The position numbers were made by a program, and so were the translations under genes. Of a stretch of DNA of 64,000 nucleotides, positions 1-9,456 are shown piece by piece; positions within the stretch are counted from its first letter, which is position 1; each line of letters opens with the position of its first letter. The notes beneath the pieces are model-generated. The model saw only the letters and a program-made list of their open reading frames with translations. It was not told where the DNA came from and made no database searches. The stretch comes from DATCMH01 sp036563505. GTDB lineage: Bacteria; Pseudomonadota; Alphaproteobacteria; Rhizobiales; Beijerinckiaceae. The stretch lies in assembly GCA_036563505.1 (NCBI GenBank), contig DATCMH010000018.1:20034-84033 (forward strand), read 5' to 3'.

Positions 1-1914
1 GTCCGGCACCTGGGCGAGGTCCTCGGTGAGAACGTCGTTCTCGAGCTGGGACTGAGTCTTCTGCCGTGCCTCCTTCGGCACGAGGTTGACCACGAAGGTG
101 GCCTTGCGCACCTCCGTCGGCCCCATCGGAAGGCGCCCGCCCGTCACGTAGACGGATTCCACCTCCGGCCGCTCACGCAGGCGCGCGACGATCTGATCCG
201 TCGCCGCCCGGGTGTCGTCGAGGCGCGCGCCCGGCGCGAGCTCGGCCACGAAGAGGGAGCGGTTGGTGTCCTCCTCCGGCAGGAAGCCCGAGGGCAGGAG
301 CTGGGTGGAGTAGAGCGACCCGGCGAAGAGGCCGAGGCCGATGACGAGCGTGAGGAAACGATGGCGCGCCGACCAGCCGACGAGTCGGGTATAGGCGCGC
401 ATGACGAAGCCTTCCTTGTCCCCGTGGTCGTGGCCCGCGGAGCGCATGAAATAGGCCGTGAGCACCGGCGTCACGAGGCGCGCCGCGAGCAGCGAGAACA
501 GGACGGCGATGGCCACCGTGAGGCCGAACTGCTTGAAGTACTGCCCCGCGATGCCGCCCATGAAGGAGACGGGCGCGAAGACCGCGACGATGGTGAAGCT
601 GATCGCGATGACGGCGAGCCCGATCTCGTCGGCCGCGTCGATGGAGGCGCGATAGGCCGATTTGCCCATGCGCATGTGACGCACAATGTTCTCGATCTCG
701 ACGATCGCGTCGTCGACGAGGATGCCCGTCACGAGGGTCAGCGCCAAGAGGCTCACCACGTTGAGCGAGAAGCCCATCATGCTCATCGCCCAGAAGGTCG
801 GGATCGCCGACAAGGGCAGGGCGATGGCGGCGATGAGCGTCGCCCGCCAGTCCTTGAGGAAGATGAAGACCACGATGACCGCGAGCGCCGCGCCCTCGAG
901 CAGCGTGTGCATCGCCGATTCGTAGTTGCCCACCGTGTAGGTGACGTAGGTGTCGATGAGCTGCAGCCGGACCTCCGGGCGACGGGCCTGGATCTGCTGC
1001 ACCTTGGCTTCGACGAGCTTGGCGACGTCCGCGTCGGAGGCGCCCCGCGAGCGGGAGATGGAGAACGCCACCACGGGCTCGCCGTTGAAGCGCGCGAACT
1101 GGCGCGGCTCCTCGGCCGTATCGTCGACCTTGCCGAGTTCGTCGAGACGCACCTTGCGGCCGCCCGGCAGGGCGATGCTCGTGGCCTTGAGGTCCTCGAC
1201 CGTCTTGGCGCCGGCGAGCGTCCGGATCGTCTGCTCCTGCCCGCCGATCTCGCCGCGGCCGCCCGCCAGGTTGACGTTGGTCGAGCGCACCTGCCGGTTG
1301 ACCTCGGCCGCCGTGACGCCGAAGGCGAGGAGCCGGTCGGGGTCGAGGGTGACGCGGATCTCCCGGTTGACGCCGCCGACGCGTTCCACCTTCGAGACGC
1401 CTTTGACGCCCTGGAGCTCCCGCGCCACGACGTCGTCGACGAACCAGGACAGCTCCTCGGCCGACAGGGCGGGTGCCGCCGCGGCATAGGTGACGATCGG
1501 CAGGCCCGCGATGTCGATGCGCTGGGTGATCGGCTCGTCGATGGTGCGCGGCAGGTCCGCCCGGATGCGGGCGATCGCGTCCTTGACGTCGTTCAGCGCC
1601 CGGTCGGAGTTCACCTCCAGGCGGAACTCGATGGTGGTGACGGAGGAGCCGTCGGTCACCGCCGAGTTGACCTTCTTCACGCCCGAGACGCCGGCCACCG
1701 CGTCCTCGACCTTCTTCGTCACCTGTGTCTCGAGCTCGGCCGGCGCCGCGCCCGACTGCGTCACCGTGACGGAGACGAGGGGGAAGTCGATGTTGGGGAA
1801 ACGCGTGATGGGCAGCCCTGCGAAGCTCACGAAGCCGAGAATCATCAGCACGAGGAAGAGCACCGTGGCCGGGATCGGCTTGCGGATCGACGCGGCCGAG
1901 ATGTTGAGCGCCAT
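1..1914 (-). CDS. RND efflux transporter inner-membrane permease (AcrB/MdtB-like), partial
   Basis: The gene starts with ATG and reads to the left edge without a stop, so 638 N-terminal residues of a protein that is usually about 1,030-1,060 residues are present. It is the proton-driven pump subunit of a tripartite efflux complex. The first transmembrane helix (about residues 12-32) is followed by the periplasmic porter segment beginning LPITRFPNIDFP, and helix 4 carries the adjacent aspartates of the proton relay in the motif LVDDAIVEIENI. It lies 18 bases downstream of the adaptor gene in the order regulator-adaptor-pump, so the three should be one transcript. The C-terminal half is outside the window and the substrate cannot be read from this sequence. 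Confidence 0.95.
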   Translation of the reverse strand, partial: MALNISAASIRKPIPATVLFLVLMILGFVSFAGLPITRFPNIDFPLVSVTVTQSGAAPAELETQVTKKVEDAVAGVSGVKKVNSAVTDGSSVTTIEFRLEVNSDRALNDVKDAIARIRADLPRTIDEPITQRIDIAGLPIVTYAAAAPALSAEELSWFVDDVVARELQGVKGVSKVERVGGVNREIRVTLDPDRLLAFGVTAAEVNRQVRSTNVNLAGGRGEIGGQEQTIRTLAGAKTVEDLKATSIALPGGRKVRLDELGKVDDTAEEPRQFARFNGEPVVAFSISRSRGASDADVAKLVEAKVQQIQARRPEVRLQLIDTYVTYTVGNYESAMHTLLEGAALAVIVVFIFLKDWRATLIAAIALPLSAIPTFWAMSMMGFSLNVVSLLALTLVTGILVDDAIVEIENIVRHMRMGKSAYRASIDAADEIGLAVIAISFTIVAVFAPVSFMGGIAGQYFKQFGLTVAIAVLFSLLAARLVTPVLTAYFMRSAGHDHGDKEGFVMRAYTRLVGWSARHRFLTLVIGLGLFAGSLYSTQLLPSGFLPEEDTNRSLFVAELAPGARLDDTRAATDQIVARLRERPEVESVYVTGGRLPMGPTEVRKATFVVNLVPKEARQKTQSQLENDVLTEDLAQVPD

Positions 1915-1932
1915 GATCGTTCGTCCCGTCCC

Positions 1933-3138
1933 TTACTGCCCGCGCGCCATGGCGGCCTGCGCCACCGGCTTGACCGCGTCGCCGTCGCGCAGGAACGCGC
2001 CGGCCTTGGCGATCACCGTCTCGCCCCCGGCGAGCCCCTCGACGATCTCCACCGTGCCGTCGGCGCTGATCCCGGTCTTGACGGGGCGCACGCGGACGCG
2101 ATCGCCCTCGACCACCTGGATCGTGACTCCGCCGGTCCCGAAGACGAGGGCGGAGGCCGGCACCGAGACCGCGTTGACCCGCGCCACCTCGAGCGCGGCG
2201 CGGGCGAAGGCGCCGAGCCGGAACGCGTCGTCCTTGGGCAACGCCACCCGCACGCGGCCGAGCCGCGTCGTGCGGTCGACTTCGGCCGGGACAAGGCGCA
2301 CGCGCCCCTCCACCTGCCGTCCGACCTCCGCGGTGACCGAAGCGGGCTGGCCCTCGCGCACCCGAGTCAGGCGCACGTCGAGCACCTCGGCCTCGAGCTC
2401 CAGGGCCCCGTCCTGGATCAGGCGGAACAGGGGCTCCGTCGCGCCGGGCGCCGCGATGGCGCCGAGCCGGGCGTTGCGCCGGCTGACGATGCCCGCGACC
2501 GGCGCCTTGATCTCGGCGCGCTCGATCTTGAGCATGATGTCCCGGCGCTGGGCCTGGATCGTGGCCTTCTCGCTCTCGGCGAATTTCAAACCCTCGCGCG
2601 CGGCGGACAGGCGCGCCTCCGCGCCGCGCAGGGCCGAGAGGCGCTGCTCGTAGGACGCGTCCGTGACGTTGCCGGACCGGCGCAAGGATTCAGCCCGTTC
2701 CAGGGCCGGGCGCGCCTCGGCGAGCGTCGCCTCGGCCTGCGGGATCTGCGTGCGCGCCTGGGCGATGGAGGCCTCGACGCGGGCGGCAGACGCGTCGTTC
2801 TGGGCGAGCTGGATGTCGAGCTGGCGCCGGTCGAGACGGGCGAGCACCTGACCCCGCTTCACCGCGTCGCCCTCGTCGACGAGGATCTCGGTGACGCGCA
2901 AGCCGTCGACCTCGGCCACCACCATCACCTCCTCGCGGGCGATGACGGTGCCGGAAACGACGAGGCGCTCGACGAGCTCGCGCCGGTCCGCCCGCACGGT
3001 GGTGACGGTGGGCGCGAACGGCGCGGCGGCCGGCGCTTGGTCCTTGGCAGCGGGTCCTGCAGCGGCAGCCGGCAGAACGCCGGCGATGTGGGCCGCCACG
3101 GCGAGGCCGGTACCAAGGGCGAAGAGGTTACGCGGCAT
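1933..3138 (-). CDS. RND efflux periplasmic adaptor (HlyD/MFP family)
   Basis: This 401-residue protein begins with a signal-like hydrophobic segment ending in AAAAG. It has the usual adaptor order: a split lipoyl half (VDEGDAVKRGQVLARLD), a long alpha-helical hairpin rich in Ala/Glu/Arg (about residues 110-200), the second lipoyl half (IKAPVAGIVSRRNA), then beta-barrel and membrane-proximal domains. It bridges the inner-membrane pump encoded immediately downstream to an outer-membrane channel that is not in this window. The start overlaps the stop of the TetR gene by 11 bases, which indicates translational coupling. Family and role are clear; the substrate is not. Confidence 0.95.
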   Translation of the reverse strand: MPRNLFALGTGLAVAAHIAGVLPAAAAGPAAKDQAPAAAPFAPTVTTVRADRRELVERLVVSGTVIAREEVMVVAEVDGLRVTEILVDEGDAVKRGQVLARLDRRQLDIQLAQNDASAARVEASIAQARTQIPQAEATLAEARPALERAESLRRSGNVTDASYEQRLSALRGAEARLSAAREGLKFAESEKATIQAQRRDIMLKIERAEIKAPVAGIVSRRNARLGAIAAPGATEPLFRLIQDGALELEAEVLDVRLTRVREGQPASVTAEVGRQVEGRVRLVPAEVDRTTRLGRVRVALPKDDAFRLGAFARAALEVARVNAVSVPASALVFGTGGVTIQVVEGDRVRVRPVKTGISADGTVEIVEGLAGGETVIAKAGAFLRDGDAVKPVAQAAMARGQ

Positions 3139-3781
3139 GGGAGGCGTCCGGGGTCGTGATGGCGCCCTTGAGCAGGGCGGAGAAGACGGCGAGCACGGCC
3201 GCGATGTCGCGGTCGGCGTTGAAATCCGCGTCGATGACGCGGCGCTTGAAGAGGCCGTCGGCGGCCATGCACATGACCCGGACGGCGAAGGCCGTGTCGA
3301 CGGAAGCCGGCACGTCGCCCTTGACCTTGCCGGCCTCGATGACGGCCGCGAGTCCGGCCTTCAAGCCGCGCTCGAACTCCGCGGAGATCGCCGCGATGTC
3401 CGGGTTGCGCGAGGCCTCGGCCCAGATCTCCAGGATCAGCGCCGCCCGCTCGCGCGGTTCCTCGACGAGGTGCTTGCGCGCCATGGCCGCGAACAGGGCG
3501 ATGAGGTCGCCACCGCCCGACAGGCCCGCGAGATCGGCCGAGAGCTCCTCCTGGTCGCGCTGGCACAATCCCGCGACGATGGCGGCCTTCGACGGGAAAT
3601 AGCGGTAGAGGTTCCCGGGGCTCATGCCCGCTTCGCGCGCCACGTCCTGCATGGTGGCGCGGTGGAACCCTGAGCGCGCGAAGCAGGTCTCCGCCGCCGC
3701 AAGGATGCGGGTGCGGGGATCGAGCTGGGGTGTGACGTCGAGCATGCGGCGGCGTTGGGGCGAATGAGAATGAACGTTCAT
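3128..3781 (-). CDS. TetR/AcrR family transcriptional regulator
   Basis: A 217-residue protein with an N-terminal TetR helix-turn-helix at about residues 24-70 (ILAAAETCFARSGF, then MSPGNLYRYFPSK in the recognition helix) and a divergent ligand-binding C-terminal domain. It is the first gene of the efflux operon and by position is its repressor. The ATG chosen here sits inside a 14-base palindrome. A second in-frame ATG twelve codons later (base 3745) would leave that palindrome in the promoter. Neither start has a convincing Shine-Dalgarno sequence, so the start is uncertain. Confidence 0.9.
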   Translation of the reverse strand: MNVHSHSPQRRRMLDVTPQLDPRTRILAAAETCFARSGFHRATMQDVAREAGMSPGNLYRYFPSKAAIVAGLCQRDQEELSADLAGLSGGGDLIALFAAMARKHLVEEPRERAALILEIWAEASRNPDIAAISAEFERGLKAGLAAVIEAGKVKGDVPASVDTAFAVRVMCMAADGLFKRRVIDADFNADRDIAAVLAVFSALLKGAITTPDASHAA

Positions 3782-3782
3782 T
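3769..3782. promoter_or_regulatory. Palindromic TetR-type operator candidate
   Basis: AATGAACGTTCATT is a perfect 14-base palindrome at the 5' end of the TetR gene, in the style of operators bound by TetR repressors of RND pumps. It overlaps the upstream start codon of the regulator, which suggests either that the true start is at base 3745 or that repression acts at the very start of the message. Binding is inferred, not shown. Confidence 0.6.
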
Positions 3783-3869
3783 TACATGATAGGTGAAGAA
3801 AGTAAAGCAAGCGTAGCCGTTCGTCGCGGCGACGCGCGCCGTGACAGGGCTGCGTGAATCGCAAGGTGC

Positions 3870-4568
3870 TCAGAGATTTGCGGGCGCATCCACGACATCG
3901 ATCTCGCGCGCGCCTTGCATCCGGACGATCCGCCGCACGTAACGAGCGATGTCCGGCACGCCGCCGAGCACGGTGAGTTCGGCGACGCGCTCGCCCCGAG
4001 ACCGCCGCTTGCGGTACGCCGCGTAAGGGTAGTCGGCGATGGTTCGAAACGTGTCGCGGCCCCGCGGCGCCGGGAAGCGTCCCGTCGTCCCTGAGTTGAT
4101 GGGCGAGAGCTCGATCCGATCCCGGTAGGCCTCGACGAGAGGCCTGGCCGCGATCTCGACCACCTCGTGCGCGCGGTCGCGGTAGGCTTTGGCGTCGAGG
4201 AGGCGCAAGACGCGCTCGCGGCTGAGCCAGAAATAGACCCGGGCGTTGAGGAGCCGGTACCAATCCGCTGGGTCGAGCCCGTCGGTGAGGCAGCGCCGGA
4301 GCCCGGCGTCGTTGAGGGGTTTCTGATCGCGCACGGTGATCCGGCCGAGATCGGGCCGGTCGAGCGGCACGCCTTCGGGCCGGCGCTCCGCTTCGAGCGC
4401 CGTCCGCGCCGCACCCCCGATCCCGTACAGGTCGAGGAGGGCTGAGGTGCTGAGCAACCCGTGGCGCCGGATCGACGGCCAGCTGCCGGGCTCGGCCATG
4501 TGGTAGAGCACGGGGCAGTCGGTCAGGAGTTCGTCGAGCTCGGCTTCGGTCACAACACACCTTGTCAT
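3870..4568 (-). CDS. Hypothetical protein (DUF7002-like)
   Basis: A soluble protein of about 232 residues with no signal peptide and no recognised catalytic motif. The N-terminal half contains LYHMAEPGSWPSIRRHGLLST, which recalls the opening strand-helix of ADP-ribosyltransferase-like or DUF7002 proteins. The middle has WYRLLNARVYFWLSRERVLRLL and the C-terminus a conserved GVPDIARYV segment. The ATG used here lies inside the right arm of a dispersed repeat. A GTG five codons further in (VTEAELDELL) may be the ancestral start, with the repeat having landed directly upstream. I do not know its function. Confidence 0.7.
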   Translation of the reverse strand: MTRCVVTEAELDELLTDCPVLYHMAEPGSWPSIRRHGLLSTSALLDLYGIGGAARTALEAERRPEGVPLDRPDLGRITVRDQKPLNDAGLRRCLTDGLDPADWYRLLNARVYFWLSRERVLRLLDAKAYRDRAHEVVEIAARPLVEAYRDRIELSPINSGTTGRFPAPRGRDTFRTIADYPYAAYRKRRSRGERVAELTVLGGVPDIARYVRRIVRMQGAREIDVVDAPANL

Positions 4569-4680
4569 TCCGGGGCCGCGCAGCGGAGCCCGGAACCCAC
4601 GACTGGGTGAGCGGCTGCGATCAGCATCCGGCCCAGTCGTGGGTTCCGGGTTCTCGCCTCCGGCGAGCCCCGGAATGACA
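4563..4680. repeat. Dispersed inverted repeat, ATTCCGGGG family, copy 1
   Basis: A 118-base element with outer ends TGTCATTCCGGGG and CCCCGGAATGACA and inner arms containing CCCGGAACCCACGACTGGG and its reverse complement. At least four relatives occur elsewhere in this window with the same ends and similar size. It lies between the divergent DUF7002-like and M20 genes and reaches into the former's apparent start. Confidence 0.9.
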
Positions 4681-4765
4681 ACACCGACATATAAGGAAAG
4701 CCGGCGGTCTTGGCCCCCGCCCCTTCCCTGTGCCATGCCGGGCGCATCGCCGCAGGAGCTGAAGA

Positions 4766-5923
4766 ATGCAAACGAACGCCGACGCCGCCCGCCGCTGGCT
4801 CGCCGATCAGCAGGGCGCGATGCTCGCGCTGCTCGAAGAACTCGTGAACATCGACTCCGGCTCCTACGACAAGCCCGGCGTCGATGCGGTGGCGGCCCGG
4901 CTTAAGCGCTTCTTCGAGGAGGAGGGCATCCCAGCTCGTCTCGAGCCGAAGGACACCTACGGCGACGTGCTCAAGGCCGAGGTGGCGGGCTCCGGCGGTG
5001 GGAACAAGCCGATCGTCCTCATGGGGCACCGCGACACGGTGTTCCCGAAGGGCGAGGTCGCCCGGCGCCCGTTCCGGATCGAGAACGGCCGCGCCACCGG
5101 TCCCGGCGTCTGCGACATGAAGGCCGGGCTCGTCATGAACGCCTTCGTGCTCGCGGCCTATCACCGCCACGGCGGCGCGCCGGCGCCGCTCGTCGGTCTT
5201 TTCACCTCCGACGAGGAGATCGGCTCGCCGGCGTGCCGGCCGGTGATCGAGGAGACGGCGCGCCATGCCCGCGCGGTGTTCAACTCCGAGCCCGGCCGTC
5301 CCTCCGGCAACGTCGTGACGGGCCGCAAGGGCGGCGTGTTCATGGCACTGACGGTGCGCGGCAAGGCGGCCCATTCGGGCGGCAACTTCGAGCAGGGCAT
5401 CAGCGCCATCGGCGAGCTCGCCCAAAAGATCGCCAAGCTCCACGCCATCACGGACCTTGCCCGCGGCACGACCGTCAATGTCGGCCTGATCCGGGGCGGG
5501 CAGTCGGTGAACACCGTGGCCCCGCTCGCCGAAGGCGAGGTGGATCTGCGCTACGTCACGCCGGCCGACCGCACGGCTGCGATGGCGGAGATCGAGCGGA
5601 TCGTCGCCGAGAGCACGGTCCCGGGCGCGACCGCGGACCTCGTGATCAAGGGCGAGTTCCACCCCCTCGTGCAGGACGAGGCCTCGAAGGCCCTCTACGA
5701 CACCTACCGCGCGGCCGCCGGCACAGTGGGCCTCGCCATCGAAGGCGAGTTCGCCGGCGGCTGCGCCGATTCCGGCTTCACCGCGAGCGTCGGCTGCCCG
5801 ACGATCTGCGCCGTCGGACCCGTCGGCGGCAAGGCGCACTCGCCGGAGGAATATATGGAGGTCGACAGCTTCGTGCCGCGCGCGCAGGCCCTCGCGCTCG
5901 CCATCGCGCGGCTCGGGGCGTGA
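4766..5923 (+). CDS. M20 family metallopeptidase (glutamate carboxypeptidase G2-like)
   Basis: A 385-residue two-zinc M20 hydrolase most like the CPG2 group, which removes C-terminal glutamate or related amino acids from N-acyl or peptide substrates. Metal-ligand motifs are visible: MGHRD (His88, Asp90), CDMKAG (Asp117, bridging), TSDEEIGS (the Glu pair at 150-151) and a C-terminal KAHSPEEY histidine. The dimerisation domain runs from about residue 190 to 300. A good ribosome site (AGGAG, 7 bases before the ATG) fixes the start. It has no signal peptide, so it is probably cytoplasmic. The substrate cannot be assigned. It converges with the next gene, with 3 bases between them. Confidence 0.9.
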   Translation: MQTNADAARRWLADQQGAMLALLEELVNIDSGSYDKPGVDAVAARLKRFFEEEGIPARLEPKDTYGDVLKAEVAGSGGGNKPIVLMGHRDTVFPKGEVARRPFRIENGRATGPGVCDMKAGLVMNAFVLAAYHRHGGAPAPLVGLFTSDEEIGSPACRPVIEETARHARAVFNSEPGRPSGNVVTGRKGGVFMALTVRGKAAHSGGNFEQGISAIGELAQKIAKLHAITDLARGTTVNVGLIRGGQSVNTVAPLAEGEVDLRYVTPADRTAAMAEIERIVAESTVPGATADLVIKGEFHPLVQDEASKALYDTYRAAAGTVGLAIEGEFAGGCADSGFTASVGCPTICAVGPVGGKAHSPEEYMEVDSFVPRAQALALAIARLGA

Positions 5924-5926
5924 GCC

Positions 5927-7096
<1,170 letters not shown>

Positions 7097-7185
7097 GGCG
7101 GTGTCCGTCCCTGGTGGCGAATCCGGCCGCTTCGATCGGCGGCCCGTGGCGCCATGAAAGCGCAAGGCCTGGCGGCGCGGAAGCC

Positions 7186-7704
7186 TCAAACGGCGGGTTT
7201 CGCCGGCCGTCGGCGACGCGCCAGGATCGTGTCGAGCGTCACCGGCCGGTAGTCCCAGGCATCGACCCCGACATCGACCTGCCGCGTCTGGGGTTTGAGC
7301 TTGCCGTGCGAGTGGCCGTGCAGGTTCAGCACGCCCTTGCCGATGCCGTTCCAGGTGCGGAAGGCGTAGTGGCAGAGCACGAGGCGGCGCCCCTCGACCT
7401 CGATCTCGCGGTAGTCGGAGACGCTGGCGAAGGCTGGCTGCGCCAGCGTGCCGGGCCCATCGTTGTTGCCCCGGATCAGGTGCTTCGTGCCGTTGAGCCG
7501 GGCGAGGATCTCGGCGACCGCGGAGTCCGGTAAGTGGAGCGAGACGTCGCCGAGGTGCCAGACCGTGTCCTCCGGCGCGACCGTCTCATTCCAGCGCGCG
7601 ATCAGGGCCTCATCGTGGGCGACGAGGTTCGGGAAGGGCCGGCGGTCGAGCCGCAGCACCCGCGGATCGCCGAAATGCGTGTCGCTCGTGAAGTAGACCG
7701 TCAC
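7186..7704 (-). CDS. Calcineurin-like metallophosphoesterase
   Basis: A compact 172-residue phosphoesterase with all the metal-binding motifs of the family: SDTHFGD (Asp8, His10), HLGDVS (Asp53), RGNNDG (Asn81, Asp82), CHYAFR (His112) and HGHSHG (His131, His133). The start codon is GTG. Proteins of this size and motif set hydrolyse phosphomono- or diesters, but the physiological substrate is unknown. It is transcribed toward the secreted hydrolase gene on the same strand with about 90 bases between them, and away from pyk. Confidence 0.9.
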   Translation of the reverse strand: MTVYFTSDTHFGDPRVLRLDRRPFPNLVAHDEALIARWNETVAPEDTVWHLGDVSLHLPDSAVAEILARLNGTKHLIRGNNDGPGTLAQPAFASVSDYREIEVEGRRLVLCHYAFRTWNGIGKGVLNLHGHSHGKLKPQTRQVDVGVDAWDYRPVTLDTILARRRRPAKPAV

Positions 7705-7881
7705 GTCTCGTAAAAGCCCTTCGCCGCGGCCCGATGCGGAGAACGATGCTGAGGCCGCCTCCGTTCGCCCGCGTCCGTCATGAACGCGCCATCCTGCGTG
7801 ATCGCGTTACGGCCTTGCCGATGCGGTGATTCGGGGCGACTTTGCGCCCTCCCCGCACCAACACGAGCAGGACGAGACGCG

Positions 7882-9318
7882 ATGAGACGATCCCGCCGCA
7901 CGAAGATCGTGGCGACGCTCGGGCCCGTGTCCGAGAGCGAGGAGGCGATCGCCCGGCTCTTCGCGGCGGGGGCCGACGTGTTCCGCCTCAACATGAGCCA
8001 TCTGCCCCGGGAGCGGCTGCGCGAGCGGGTCGCCCTGATCCGCGGCTTGGAAAGCCGGTTCAAGCGCCCGATCGCGATCCTCGCCGACCTGCAGGGCCCG
8101 AAGCTCCGGGTCGGCACCTTCCGCGGGGAGGGCAAGGCCTTGCTGGAGAAGGGCGCGGCCTTCAGCCTCGACGCGGAGAGCGCCTCGGGCGATGCCGGCC
8201 GCGTGCATCTGCCCCATCCGGAGATCCTCTCGGCGCTCAAGGTCGGCGACGCGGTGCTCGTCGACGACGGCAAGCTTCGCCTTCGCGTGACTTCGGTGAA
8301 ACAGGGCGAGGCGAAGACGCAGGTCGAGGTCGGCGGCACGATCTCCAACCGCAAGGGCGTGAGCCTGCCGGACACCGAGATCCCCGTCGCCGCGATGACG
8401 GAGAAGGACCGCTCGGACCTCGAGGCGGCACTGGATGCGGGCGTCGACTGGATCGCGCTGTCCTTCGTGCAGCGGGCCGACGACGTCGCCGAGGTCAAGA
8501 AGGTGGCCCGCGGCCGGGCGCTCGTTATGGCGAAGCTGGAAAAGCCTCAGGCCATCCAGCGCCTCGACGAGATCATCGAGATCGCCGACGGCCTGATGGT
8601 GGCCCGCGGTGACCTCGGCGTGGAAATGCCGCTGGAGAAGGTGCCGGGGCTGCAGAAGCAGATCACCCGCGCCGCCCGCCGGGCCGGGAAGCCGGTGGTG
8701 GTGGCGACCCAGATGCTGGAAAGCATGATCTCAGCGCCCGTGCCCACCCGCGCGGAAGTGTCGGACGTGGCGACCGCCGTCTACGAGGGGGCGGACGCCG
8801 TGATGCTCTCGGCGGAATCGGCGTCGGGCGCCTACCCCGTCGAGGCGGTCGAGACCATGAACCGCATCGCGGAGGCCGTGGAGCAGGACCCGCTCTACTG
8901 GTCGATCATCTCGGCGCAGCGCAACGCGCCGGAGGCGACCGGCTCGGACGCCATCGCGGCCGGCGCGCACCAGATTGCGGACACCCTGAACCTGAAGGCG
9001 CTGTGCGCCTGGACCTTCTCCGGCTCCACGGCGCTCAGGCTCGCCCGCGAGCGGCCCAACGCCACCGTGCTGGCGCTGACCCCAAGGCCTGAGACGGCGC
9101 GGCGCCTCGCGCTCGCCTGGGGCGTGCACCCCATCGTCACGAAGGATGCCTCCGACATCGACGACATGACTGAGCGGGCGGCCAAGTTCGCCCGCCGGGA
9201 AGGCTTTGCCGCCGTCGGCGAGCGCATCCTCGTCGTCGCCGGCATGCCCTTCGGCACGCCGGGAGCCACCAACATGGTCCGCATCGCCTTCGTCGGAGAG
9301 GGGGAGAAGGCGCGTTGA
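7882..9318 (+). CDS. pyk: Pyruvate kinase
   Basis: 478 residues catalysing phosphoenolpyruvate + ADP to pyruvate + ATP in glycolysis. Motifs from N to C: TKIVATLGP, FRLNMSH, the active-site region AKLEKPQAI followed by GLMVARGDLGVE, then VVVATQMLESM and MLSAESASGAYPVEAV, and a C-terminal alpha/beta domain. The ATG used follows GAGCAGGACGAGA and gives the usual N-terminus directly before the beta-barrel. A longer upstream reading adds an unrelated, non-conserved extension. It stands alone on its strand. Confidence 0.97.
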   Translation: MRRSRRTKIVATLGPVSESEEAIARLFAAGADVFRLNMSHLPRERLRERVALIRGLESRFKRPIAILADLQGPKLRVGTFRGEGKALLEKGAAFSLDAESASGDAGRVHLPHPEILSALKVGDAVLVDDGKLRLRVTSVKQGEAKTQVEVGGTISNRKGVSLPDTEIPVAAMTEKDRSDLEAALDAGVDWIALSFVQRADDVAEVKKVARGRALVMAKLEKPQAIQRLDEIIEIADGLMVARGDLGVEMPLEKVPGLQKQITRAARRAGKPVVVATQMLESMISAPVPTRAEVSDVATAVYEGADAVMLSAESASGAYPVEAVETMNRIAEAVEQDPLYWSIISAQRNAPEATGSDAIAAGAHQIADTLNLKALCAWTFSGSTALRLARERPNATVLALTPRPETARRLALAWGVHPIVTKDASDIDDMTERAAKFARREGFAAVGERILVVAGMPFGTPGATNMVRIAFVGEGEKAR

Positions 9319-9346
9319 CAGGCCCACGGTCAGGCTTCAAACTCGT

Positions 9347-9358
9347 GCGTATACAAAC
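9347..9358. promoter_or_regulatory. GntR-type operator candidate, site 1 (imperfect)
   Basis: TGCGTATACAAA-like sequence about 100 bases upstream of the ABC substrate-binding protein gene. It matches the perfect palindrome TTTGTATACAAA found before the enamidase gene at all but two positions and shares the core GTATACAAAC with the site before the molybdenum hydroxylase operon. Its presence at three promoters of one functional block suggests one regulator. Confidence 0.55.
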
Positions 9359-9456
9359 AAAAACAGGGCATGAATTCAGGACTTGGCACGGGCCCTCCGC
9401 CCGGTGATCATCAGCCCGGGCGCGGACCGCCCGATGTCGACAGGAAGGGCGCAGCC

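Noticed and set aside
361..3159. A 932-residue open reading frame on the plus strand.
   Set aside because: It lies antisense to the RND pump and adaptor genes, is made of low-complexity charged residues, and reflects the high GC content.
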